From: Temnopleurus reevesii
Taxonomy: Eukaryota; Echinodermata; Echinoidea; Temnopleuroida; Temnopleuridae
Reading direction: 5' to 3'
Assembly (NCBI GenBank): GCA_036244855.1
Contig: BQKZ01000769.1
Span: 44,298 to 108,297, forward strand
Length of the DNA: 64,000 nucleotides
Made by a program: the position numbers and the translations under genes. Numbering within the stretch: position 1 is the first letter of the stretch; every line of letters begins with the position of its first letter. The notes below the pieces were generated by a model, which had not been told where the DNA came from, did no database searches, and saw nothing but the letters and a program-made list of their open reading frames with translations. Positions 29,193 through 42,300 of this stretch are shown piece by piece.

Positions 29193-32100
29193 CTGAGAAA
29201 AAGAATGAGTCCGACATTTATGGTATTAGCTAAATTCTGAGAAAATGAAACCAATTGCATTTCAGGCCAGCCTTCAAAATGTATGTATACCAGAGAGGCC
29301 AAGACTTGAGCATTGTGATTGAGGTTTGTGCTTTTTTGCATTTTCTCATGGTCAAATTTTTGAAAAATTTTTCTCATGCCTCTGGGAACCCGCACCAGGG
29401 ATGCTTACCAAAAATCACATTATTTGTCTAATTTTGTTGGTTTAAGTATATCAAACTCTATAGATGTTAGCACTCATTCAAAACATGAAAATAGCAATGT
29501 GCATCCACCTATAGAACTAGAAACCTTTTATCATCTAACAATACATCAAATATACCATATAATTCTGGTGAATGAAGGACATGAATAGACAATAACCACT
29601 GGACAATTGAGGTACCTGGACAATTGACTGTTTTCCATGGAGACAGGTGTGACGCATTATGGTATGATGAGGGTTCGGCATTCACAGAAATCAAAACGGG
29701 TTAGACCTCCTTCGTGGGTAGGTACATGTACCCCCTTCAGAAGTGAAAATGGATAATTTTTGGTTGGCTTCTCTTCATCATTTATATAATTGCCCTGTGG
29801 GAATCTACATTCATCTCATGCATTTGGGACCCGCCACTGACCCTTGGCATCTCAGGTATACCATTTATTTCTTTGATAGATTTTGAAGATCTACATGCAA
29901 GACAACAATTTATTAAACTACTGTGCACACAAATTTAGGGGCCAGACGATTCGGCTTTACTCAATTATCTCTTTGCAATCACATGGCATTGAAGGCTAAA
30001 GTTGTCCCAGAACCAAATTAACTACTTCTTTTGTCAACCTTTCGGGGTGTGGTATTTACCAATTACAGCCTTGTTTAGATTTCTGATTCTCTGTTTCTTC
30101 AAAAACAATCAATATTGCAGTCAAATAAATCCTAATATAGTGTTGCCATTGTTTCTTTGAAATTCCAGGATTTTTTGTACCCTGCACACTGTATAGTTTG
30201 AAACACGGATTTTCATGTTTCGAGAAGGATATTGCAAAAACTGTGTAAAAACATGATTCTATGGGAAGTTATCTTCAAAAAAAGACATATTTGAGCACTT
30301 ATAGGCCAATTTTATTTTTTGGGGTTCAGGACCACTTGCTGTGGAATGGCCCATGTACTTAATTCTTTCAACAGCTAATGCTATATAGAAATGTTACAAA
30401 ATGATTATTTTAATGCGTATGTAAAATTTGAGCAAAATCGGATAATCCGTTATGAATTTTCAAGTTGTCATTTCCATCTGTGCTGGGCATCCTTGAATTG
30501 GCAACATATAGCCCATTAGCATATTCTGTGATGTCATACATGGAGAACTCCTCATTCACTTTCAGTTTGAATATAAGTTTATTGAAAATGGATCAATATC
30601 AAATTTCAAATGAGGAATCAACACTGTTCTTTCTGGAATGTTTGCAGAATTGATGTGACAATAACGTATCTAATCGAAAAAAAAAACCCCACTAAATTCT
30701 GTCTTATTTTCTGGAAAAAGAGGACATTGTGAAATTTTGTCTACAAATTGAATGGAGAGTTCTCCATGTTGGCAGCCATTTTGTGGCTGAACGTTTGCCA
30801 ATTTACGGAGCCCATGAGGGGTGTGAATCTAAACTTTGAAAATTCATAGCTTTTGAATGGATTGTCGGATTTTGCTCAAATTTTCACAGTTTGTTCGTTG
30901 GATTTGTCTTAATGTCTGGGTGAAGTTCCCCTTTAAACTGAGTCTAGTTCAAAATGTTACAATAATTATCACATATAAATTATCACATATAAATTACAGG
31001 TTTCTGATGTCTCATAATAACATCCAGTTTCAACTCTCTTTTACAACAGAGCCATTCTTGACCTTTTAGACGGTCCTATTGAATTATTTTCGGTACAAAC
31101 TGTCCAAAGTTTTGAATATAGCTCTTTGTTAAAGGTATACTTATAGACCACTATTGGTCAGTATAAAAAATGAGCATGAAATGAACTCAAGTATTCATAA
31201 CTTCATTTACAGGCATGGGGATAGCTTTGTACAAAATGTGGATATAATTCCTTTACATAAGAGGAATTTTCTATGGAATCATGTACGTGCTTACCGGTAC
31301 ATTGTGTCACGTTTCCGCTGTGTTCCCATGGGCAAATGAAATCCTATTGACTTTGTGTGTGAGATTTTTGTATTGGCAATAATGTTGACACGTAGTGTTT
31401 TCTATCATTTGCAATAACCATTTGCAGGTTGATTTAATCCATATAAAATTTGAGTATACTCTAAATTTGCTATTGGAAAACAATAGGATATGAATAATAT
31501 CACTGTAGCTCATGAAGTAATTAAATATCTGAAGCGCCACCTTTCCCAATACTAGTCTATATGTTTACACTTAAATTTTTCAGTTGTCATCAAGACCAGT
31601 GATTTTCACTATTTCTACCGAATAATTAAATAAATAATTCAATGATTCTTACCTCATGAAATATCTTCTTTCCTACAAGCATCTCACAAAAGGCCATGAC
31701 ATACTTATTTTTATTCTCCCGCCAGCAGTTGTCGGCTTGAAGGTACAAGATTGGTGGAAGAGGTTGGCCCTATATTTCAAGAAAATATATTACGTATTAC
31801 ACATCATTTGCTTTAATGTAAAGGGTTGATAATGCACTGCTTCTGATACCCTATTCATATTGGTTTTCAAATTTATCCCGCTGCTGTCGCGGGAAGGCAA
31901 CATCGCTATAACCCCGCTATAAATGCATTCACAGTGGAAAAGTTATCCCACTTCTGTCGCGGGATAAATATCATGTACCCATTCATAATGCGGCGAGTGA
32001 TTTTTACGACCTTCGTAACAAAACACGTGTTGGCTTGATCCTCGATCAGTATTTCTTTTTTTTTATTATTTGAAAAAATAATAGTTTTTCAAGAAAAAAA

Positions 32101-33292
32101 ACAAAAAAATGTATTCAAAATATTTTATTTCTGTAAAATATATTATCTAAATAATAATAAAATTGATTTAAATCCATAAGTTGCTTTATTTGTATTTCAT
32201 GTATACCCGATTGCGGAGCGAAGTAAACAAACCACAAGTGCTTTATAGCGGAGTTATAGCGGAGTGTGTTCATACTGAAGGCATCTCGCTTCTGTCCCGC
32301 TCCTGTCTCGGTGCTGTTACTAGGGTTTGAGCGAGATAACTTGTTGCGGAGTTATAGCGGAGCGGTGTTATCCCGGGATAGTTTATAGCGGGTCTGGAGC
32401 ATTCATACTGAAGCCAACTCCGCTACAGTCGCGGGACTGTCCCGCGACTGTAGCGGTGTTGGAGCCCAATATGAATGGGGTATGATGAATGTTGCTGTTC
32501 AACCAGGAGATGGCAATTAAAAACCTACACATGTTTTCAGCAAGAAACTGGTCAACATTGTGCTACATTAATTTTCTGATGCATGTGGTACCAGAGACAT
32601 CAAACAAAAGACAATAAGAATAATTAATCTTGTTAACAGGAATATTCAATATAGTGGGTATAAGAGATTAAAATGTTACATTAATTATTGAAATTTTCTC
32701 TCTTTAGGAAAAGATCTTTGCCAGCATGATTTTAAGAGCTTCCTGAAAATGTCAGAACTATTTTTGGTAGTATTTAGCTGGGAAAAGCATATTCATTTTG
32801 TGAAAATACTAATTAGCATTTTCACAAAAATCAAATTTACAAACGCATAATAGAAATCAAAATTAAATTACGACATGATTGGAAAAGTCAGTTTAAAATA
32901 TTGTGGTCATTTGTCTGATAGTCAAAGATACAATGTACTTTGTAGTCTATTTACCGAACAGTGGTTGTATTCCTTAGTGGTAGATGGAACATGTTATATA
33001 GTATATTCATCATCCCTTTATTAATGACAAATTAGTTGAATGATCTGATAAAAATTCAAGGAAATCAGAAGATAAATGATAAAGTTAAGAGTACATGCAT
33101 TCGCAGGGCACTACAATTTAGTCGAGCACTTATGTATATTTTTTTTTCTAAATAGGCAACTTTCAGTCATGTGTAATGATGTATGTTGAACACTTCTCTA
33201 CAATATTGCTGTATTAATTTGGAAACACTCGTGTATTTTGGAAAAAAATCATATTGAACTCTTATTATAAATTTGACAGTACGCCATTAAAA

Positions 33293-33323
<31 letters not shown>

Positions 33324-36300
33324 TATGAATGAGTTGCCCCAAAATATGTCACAGATGCTGCCAATGTTGCCGANATGCACAATAGATCTGCAGCCTTTTG
33401 TTATGCACACAAAATTGTGGTATAGCAGTTTCAAGTTCCGGGCCACTTTTCTGGCCCTTCGCAGTTTATGGGTTAATGTCTGGGTGAAGTTCCCCTTTAA
33501 ACGGAGTCTCGTTCAAAATGTTACAATAATTATCACATATAAATTATCACATATAAATTACAGGTTTCTGATGTCTCATAATAACATCCAGTTTCAACTC
33601 TCTTTTACAACAGAGCCATTCTTGACCTTTTAGACGGTCCTATTGAATTATTTTCGGTACAAACTGTCCAAAGTTTTGAATATAGCTCTTTGTTAAAGGT
33701 ATACTTATAGACCACTATTGGTCAGTATAAAAAATGAGCATGAAATGAACTCAAGTATTCATAACTTCATTTACAGGCATGGGGATAGCTTTGTACAAAA
33801 TGTGGATATAATTCCTTTACATAAGAGGAATTTTCTATGGAATCATGTACGTGCTTACCGGTACATTGTGTCACGTTTCCGCTGTGTTCCCATGGGCAAA
33901 TGAAATCCTATTGACTTTGTGTGTGAGATTTTTGTATTGGCAATAATGTTGACACGTAGTGTTTTCTATCATTTGCAATAACCATTTGCAGGTTGATTTA
34001 ATCCATATAAAATTTGAGTATACTCTAAATTTGCTATTGGAAAACAATAGGATATGAATAATATCACTGTAGCTCATGAAGTAATTAAATATCTGAAGCG
34101 CCACCTTTCCCAATACTAGTCTATATGTTTACACTTAAATTTTTCAGTTGTCATCAAGACCAGTGATTTTCACTATTTCTACCGAATAATTAAATAAATA
34201 ATTCAATGATTCTTACCTCATGAAATATCTTCTTTCCTACAAGCATCTCACAAAAGGCCATGACATACTTATTTTTATTCTCCCGCCAGCAGTTGTCGGC
34301 TTGAAGGTACAAGATTGGTGGAAGAGGTTGGCCCTATATTTCAAGAAAATATATTACGTATTACACATCATTTGCTTTAATGTAAAGGGTTGATAATGCA
34401 CTGCTTCTGATACCCTATTCATATTGGTTTTCAAATTTATCCCGCTGCTGTCGCGGGAAGGCAACATCGCTATAACCCCGCTATAAATGCATTCACAGTG
34501 GAAAAGTTATCCCACTTCTGTCGCGGGATAAATATCATGTACCCATTCATACTGCGGCGAGTGATTTCGCGATCATTTCGCCGCGCGAAAATTTCTGATC
34601 ACGCCGCTTGCTGACATTTTTCTTTCAAGTTTCCCGCAACTTTAAAGACCGTTTCCGCCGAGATCAGACCTACCATTTCGTTGTTACGTAACATTTTATA
34701 CATGCATTTCAGACTCAAAATTGCTCCAAAACGTGATTTTGTCAAAGTCAATGCAAATTGTGTTTTTTCAATTAATTCACATAAAAATTCATATTTGCTT
34801 CCAGTGGCTAAAATCAATTTATTTTAGGACAATTATGCTTCAAAAAAATAATTGCAATAAATTTTGCTAAAAACCATTAGAAAACGAAAGGCCGAAAAAA
34901 CAAAGAAATACATGAGAAATTGAAAAACAATATAAAACATAAGAAATTAAATTTGTCAGTGCAATTTTTTTATGTGGTATTGTTTGATGTGATACCAGGA
35001 ATACATATACCAAAGATTAGCTTTCTATCTTCACCATTTTGTGATTTAGAGCACAAAATGCATTGTTATGCATAAATTAGCATAATTGATTATTCAAAAA
35101 TAAATAGTATACATTTTTTTTAAATCTGAGGATGCAAATTTGTAGATTACATGATACTCTACTCCATGCAAATTTTTGCGGCGATAGCGCGATCGACAGC
35201 CGAGAACAGAAGCCCCCCCCCCCCCCCCCTGGCTATAGAACTCCCTAGCCCGGCCTAGTTAGGGTTATAGGGTTAAAGATATCAAAAGGGTCTTATACAT
35301 TGAAAGCGGTTTTGCAATGATTTCGCACTGTTAATGAATGCCTTTAAACATCACACCTACCTTGGATACATAGGCAAGTGTCTTCATGAGAATATTAATG
35401 GTCATGTTAGAGTCATGGCCGTGTTGACAAATATCAACAAATGTTAGGCTCTCATGTTGTCCATGTAGTAGCACACCAGTAACATGAGTCTTGAGTAGGT
35501 CTGTGTCATTGATTCCCTGCAAGTGAAATTGACCATATGAATATTATGAATATATGATATGGCTATAAACTGTGATAACATCATATACATCACATTATCA
35601 CCTTTCAGAAAATTCTAACCTATTGATTTATGTCTCGAGTCTTTTATTATATGTTTGAATATACACTTAACCTTTCACCCATTTATAAAAAAAAAAATAT
35701 GAATATGCAGAAAACATTATCTTAAAGTATAGACATCAAGATACAAGAATATAGAAAAATGCAAGATATTAATAACACTATCGTACCCTAAAATCAAAAT
35801 TTAGATATCCACTATTTCTCTAATTATCGATGTAAATGTCTAATTATTATATTTGAAAGATTTTTTTTATTTTTTCATTTTATGTTTTGCCCTTTATCCC
35901 ATAGGATTACACCAACACCTTTTTAATTTTAACTTTGAAAACAGTGAAATATTCAAAATGTAATTTTAAGGTATTGAAAAAAAAAGGAAAAGGAAGGGGA
36001 ACAAAATATGAAATGGAATTCAAGTAGGAAAGTGAAATGATAAAAACATTCATTGGAAATGACAGAGAAGTAAGAAAATTGTATTGTATTGTATTGTATT
36101 TTATTTATTTAATCACGGTAAAAGCCTGCTATCAGCTAAAAGCTGCTTTTCAGCAAGGCCGTGAACAAGGTAGAACATACAAAATAGGTAGTACAAACAA
36201 AATTATAACGGAAACTTANNNNNNNNNNNNNNNNNNNNNNNNNNNNNNNNNNNNNNNNNNNNNNNNNNNNNNNNNNNNNNNNNNNNNNNNNNNNNNNNNN

Positions 36301-39300
36301 NNNNNNNNNNNNNNNNNNNNNNNNNNNNNNNNNNNNNNNNNNNNNNNNNNNNNNNNNNNNNNNNNNNNNNNNNNNNNNNNNNNNNNNNNNNNNNNNNNNN
36401 NNNNNNNNNNNNNNNNNNNNNNNNNNNNNNNNNNNNNNNNNNNNNNNNNNNNNNNNNNNNNNNNNNNNNNNNNNNNNNNNNNNNNNNNNNNNNNNNNNNN
36501 NNNNNNNNNNNNNNNNNNNNNNNNNNNNNNNNNNNNNNNNNNNNNNNNNNNNNNNNNNNNNNNNNNNNNNNNNNNNNNNNNNNNNNNNNNNNNNNNNNNN
36601 NNNNNNNNNNNNNNNNNNNNNNNNNNNNNNNNNNNNNNNNNNNNNNNNNNNNNNNNNNNNNNNNNNNNNNNNNNNNNNNNNNNNNNNNNNNNNNNNNNNN
36701 NNNNNNNNNNNNNNNNNNNNNNNNNNNNNNNNNNNNNNNNNNNNNNNNNNNNNNNNNNNNNNNNNNNNNNNNNNNNNNNNNNNNNNNNNNNNNNNNNNNN
36801 NNNNNNNNNNNNNNNNNNNNNNNNNNNNNNNNNNNNNNNNNNNNNNNNNNNNNNNNNNNNNNNNNNNNNNNNNNNNNNNNNNNNNNNNNNNNNNNNNNNN
36901 NNNNNNNNNNNNNNNNNNNNNNNNNNNNNNNNNNNNNNNNNNNNNNNNNNNNNNNNNNNNNNNNNNNNNNNNNNNNNNNNNNNNNNNNNNNNNNNNNNNN
37001 NNNNNNNNNNNNNNNNNNNNNNNNNNNNNNNNNNNNNNNNNNNNNNNNNNNNNNNNNNNNNNNNNNNNNNCTCCCAGGGGATCCCCGCTTCAATTAGTGT
37101 GTGAACACTCACTGAAATCGCATCCCGAGGGATCCCTATCTCCCGGTCTTGGGTTTTGTGACCAAGCATCGTTAATCCCCCCCCCCAAAAAAAAACAAAA
37201 ACAAAAACAGAGTGCTCCACAGTATATGCATATATCCCAAACCCCCAAAACTTGTTTTCCCCCGAGGGAGAGATCCTCACATGTGAACACTCGCTGGTGG
37301 GAGAGATAAGAATATAATGACCACCAGGGTTGCACCAGGGACATGTGTGTACGTGGTATCTATCCACTGCTTGACCATGAGTGGAATTGTGTGGTTAGTT
37401 TATTTGACTGTTGAAATCAAAACAATGACATCACAACTTTGTGAACAGTTGATTTGATACGTTTTAAGAAAGTTAGCCTTTAGTTTCAGGGAGACAATAT
37501 GATACATTGATGTAGGAAATACTAGTACTTTGGTCCTGTATACACAAGGGGGTTTAGTTTGAAGGAGTTTCAACAAATGCCAGGAGAAATAATGAGGACA
37601 GTGTTGTTGGGTAATTACAAACCTTCACAAAATTACTAACATGAGTTTGTTTTAGACTGTGGATTGTGAAGCATTGTGAAGCATTCAATAAGAAAAAATT
37701 TGTTCACCTGATTAAAAACAATTAACGTATTACAATAGATGGTACGCAATGCTGGTTGCTAGCTAGGTCAAGTTAAATAGCTAGTCCTTGTTAGCAAAGC
37801 TAATGTGCGCAGTTCACATCCTGAAATTTGTGAGGTTGTTCTCTGTTGACAGGTGAATACATAGTTTGTCCAAGAAGTTATGGTTAAAGTAACTTCTTGA
37901 TCATATTGTAAAATGAAAAGATTGTCATGTTAGTGACTAACAGTATTAACATATTAATTAAAACATCTGCACTCATACCTTAGCCTTATCCCCGATGAAG
38001 TTAGGAATGTTGGTTTTGTTTTGATCCATCCCATCTATGATCACTGATAGGTATTTTGGAATTATTCCTTCTTGCGCTCTCTCGTTTCCTGTAGTAAACT
38101 TGCCTTTCCATCCTGTATTGTATGTCATTTGAAAAGGTAAATTTAAAAGATGTGTGTAAAGATACATGCACATCATCTGCTTGAGAATGGTTTCATGCCT
38201 CAAGCCTCCTCCCCCACAGATCTAGGCCATATCAAGCGTGATAACAACGAAAATTGGCACAGACTATTGTGCATGGTCCACGTTCCATTTTTTTTTGTTA
38301 TCACTGCTTATAGGGCAGTGCAGACATACCTGTAGGCACTTTGGTCTAAGTTCACAAGTTTATATTAACAAATGATGAAAATAAACTTGCACTGGTCAGC
38401 AAGTACATACAATAATTGTTTTATCAGTAGCTCGTGTCATTACATCAGCTAGCATCAACCTATGTAGTAAATAGTGCACAAAATCAATTATAAATATTAT
38501 ATTTAATCCTCAAATTTAGCAGATTTCTTATTCCATTGATCATTCTTTATACAAAATGTACAGACAAAATATCATTATGGGATCCATTTTTATTTTCACA
38601 TTGTTTTAAAGTAAGTACATGTATTTGTGTGTTAGGGCTATAACTGGTTGCAGACAATATTCAAAGGATAATTGTTCTTTGAAGGGGAAGTTCACCCCAG
38701 AGGTTCTTGTAATTTCATTATAAGGAGTATAATTCGGACAAATAAAAAAAAAATCATCAAAATCGATAAGAAGTAAGGAAAATTACAGTCATTTACATTT
38801 TCATGTAAATCTTCACTTGCTCTGCTGATTGGTCATACTTGATGATGTCATATCCAATCAGCTCTCCGTAATTATTGTACATGGAATTTCACTTTTTTTT
38901 TTCATTTTTCTCAAAAGTTACATTATTCTATCATGTTCCTGTGACAAAATATGTAATGTAGAAAGTAATTGTCCTCAACATTCATTGCCCAAAGGTAAAG
39001 AAAATATTGAAACTATTGAGAAAATAGAGAAAATGTGAAATATAATGTAGGCTATAATATGAATGGAGAGCTGATCGTGCATGATGTCATATGTTGTCAA
39101 TTTGCAGAGCAAATAGAGACATACAATGTCAATGACTATAACTTTCTTATTCCTTAACCAATTTTGATAATTCTTGTTTGCTATGCTGTTCAGAAGTTTC
39201 TCCATTTATTGATTCATATAGGAAATTATCTGGGGTGGGATTTCCCTTTAAGAAAGTAATTTCAGCCATTTCAATGAAAAATATTAATGTCTTCATGATA

Positions 39301-42300
39301 TTTTCCCCCAAACATAATTTGTATACTATTTACTTCTGTACAAAAAAAAAAAATCCATTTTCGGGATAATTATGAGGTTGATCACTATAATATATATTTG
39401 TTCAAATGGCTGCAGCAAAAAATGATATATACACAGGCGCACACAAATTTGGTTTCCATAGTTGCGCCAAAGTGCGGAATACTCCAAAGATAAATTCATA
39501 GAACGTCCTGACGAGAGCATGCTGCATTGCAGAAATATAGTATACATATGTATGTTATCTACACATTCCCTCTGTAACTATCTAAATTTGCAGACTTTTG
39601 AACTAGATTTTCCAAATGAATTGTAATTTGCAATATAATGCAGGTGTATTTAGCCTACTTCAGAGGGAAAGCAAGCCCTGGGATTATCATGCTTTCAATG
39701 AATGAAGACAAATCTGATGAACAAACTTAAAACTTAGCAAAATCTTTTCTTTTCTTCATTTTAGAATAATGAATAAATATGGTTCTTTTTCAAAATTCAC
39801 GCAAAATTGATAAAGGCATGGAAACAAGCAAAAGCAACATTTTGTTGACTTTTCTGTATAAAGGAATTAAAGAAACATGAAATTTTGAGTACTGAGTGAA
39901 TGGGGAGTTGTCCCCGGATACAGATTCTGCCAACGTTGCAGGGCACACCGATCCCATCAGCGACAGGGATCATGATGTTATTGAGAATTACAAAATTCCT
40001 AACTTTTGAACAGATTGTCAAATTTTGCTTGAATTTTCAATTTGTTCATCTGATTTTTCTTCATTTATTGAATGTATGATAATCCCAGGGCTTGCTTCCC
40101 CTATTAACGTCTAGAGTATATAGCTCAAGCAAAGCCTGTTTTAAGAAGAAAGAATTTGAGAAATTTGTCTGTCCAATCATCATTTTTTTTTCGTCTGATG
40201 ATTTATAAGTAAAGAGCAAAAAACAGGGATTTGTGTGTTCTGATTTCGGTTTCTATACTGTAGTTTCGTGATAATTTACCACTCCCCCAAATATGCCTAA
40301 ATATTCTAAAAGAATAACTTCCTAAATTGCATGATGGATCCACAAAGCCATGTGTAACAAGATATTTATGCTAAATATATGTAGACCTACCATGTGTATC
40401 CAAAAAAGGCTTATAAATACAATACAGTATAATTAATGCACACACAAATTCAACTTCTTTGTAACGAACAGAAAGCCCATAATCCTGACGAAAGAATTTT
40501 TTAAAATGATTTATGTTTAGACGAATAATGCTAATTTTTTATAAAATCAGTCAAAATAATGTTGCGCCCAAATTGGGGTAATCATCTGTCAAAGTCTGGT
40601 ACGACGAGACTCGTCAGTGGAGAACAATTGAGGGTCCTGACAATCAATTGTTCTCCACCGTCGAGTGCCAGACTTCGACAGAAGATTACCCCAATATCGG
40701 TGCAACAACATTTTGACTGATTTGACGAAAATGAGCATTATTCAGTCAAACATGAATCATTTAAAAAAAAACTCTTATATCATATGAATGCAGGGATTAT
40801 GGACTTTCTGTTTAAAACAAAGAAGCTGAATATATGTGCATAAAATTGCATATATTAACCATATAAAAAGTGAAAAGTTTTTTGTTATACACACGGTATA
40901 GAGATATGAATGAATTTGACAAGGTACCTAACCCTAAATTGTTTTCAAAATAGAGTTTTCTGTCATGGGCAAACATTTATTACCAGGAAGAAAACACTTT
41001 ATCAATCATATTCAATTTTAATAAGAGGACGCATTAAACATCATCCTAATAGATTAGAATATCCCACCAATAGATTTTGTAGGTATCTTGATAAGATATA
41101 TTTTTATTTTTCACTCCCTCTTCTCACTCATAAATTTTCAATGCATATGTATTCTCTAAATATACATCTTCCTATTCTGTCAACTATAATGTTTTCAGTA
41201 AATCTAATGTTCAGTGTTTGAGGCATATCTCAAGCTCTCTGCTGTCTGAATCATAAGACTATTTAATAAATGCATTTGTGCATGATGTATACTCACATTT
41301 GGTGTTCGTTATGTTGCTTCATTGCAGCTTTGATTTTGCTTCTCTTCCTCTGGTTGAGTTCTTCATCTAATCTTCTCTGAAGCACAACACATTTCTGACA
41401 CTTTGAGAAGTCACCACACTATTGACGAACAGACAAGAAATATAATTAGAATGTTGGCAAAATTAGATTTGTTTTTAGCCTCTCGCTATACAATATTCCA
41501 CAGACTCCAACTAAAAACAAACAACAAGATAATGCATTTCATACCACAACACAATTTGAAAAGGATCATGCACAAACTCATTTGGATCTGAGATGTGACT
41601 CCAATTAATTTTAAAATAAATTCTGAGTTTCATTTCTTTTAAATGATAAACATGTCATAAATACATGTAGTGTTGTAGGACTGCTCTCATAAGTTTAATG
41701 TTAATTACTTTTAATTTCTGTAACACACTCTCCGTTCACAAATATAAAGGTACGAGAGTATAAACCGCAAGATTTGTAATTGACTTTTTACCAGTTTTTT
41801 CATGCGAAATCTTAAAAATGTAATCATTCATTGTAATAAAAATCTTTACAGGTTGATTACCATCAATTATTATTCATTATTCATTATTTTAATAATTGAT
41901 CAATCCATTCAGGCTTGTATCCAATCAAATCCATAGTTTAACAAAGTGACTACAATAGATCAAAACCTGGTTTTGCAGCTTTTGCATCTGTACATGTTAG
42001 TACTTCAAATGGAATTACTGAGCTGTGAAATAACGTCTGGAAACAAATGAGGTGTCATTCTTTAGCTAATAAAACATTGTTTTTAGTGATATAGTTCTTG
42101 TTTGATTAATAGGCTGTTGGACTTGTCAGCTATTGGACTCATGGGATGACCCCCATTTATTTCAGTAATGCAATGATTTAATATCACTCAAATTCATTTT
42201 CAAAGTCATTTGATGCATGCAGCCATCATACTAGCAGGCTAGATATAAAATGTTCACGTACCTTTTTGATTTTCACATGGTCAAAGTGGTTGGTCCAAAG

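Noticed and set aside
36037..37367. Several long open frames across the second N run
   Set aside because: They exist only because N codons are not read as stops.
40910..41221. 103-codon frame on the + strand
   Set aside because: AT-rich, no recognisable motif, and it lies in an intron of the minus-strand gene; not enough to call a gene.
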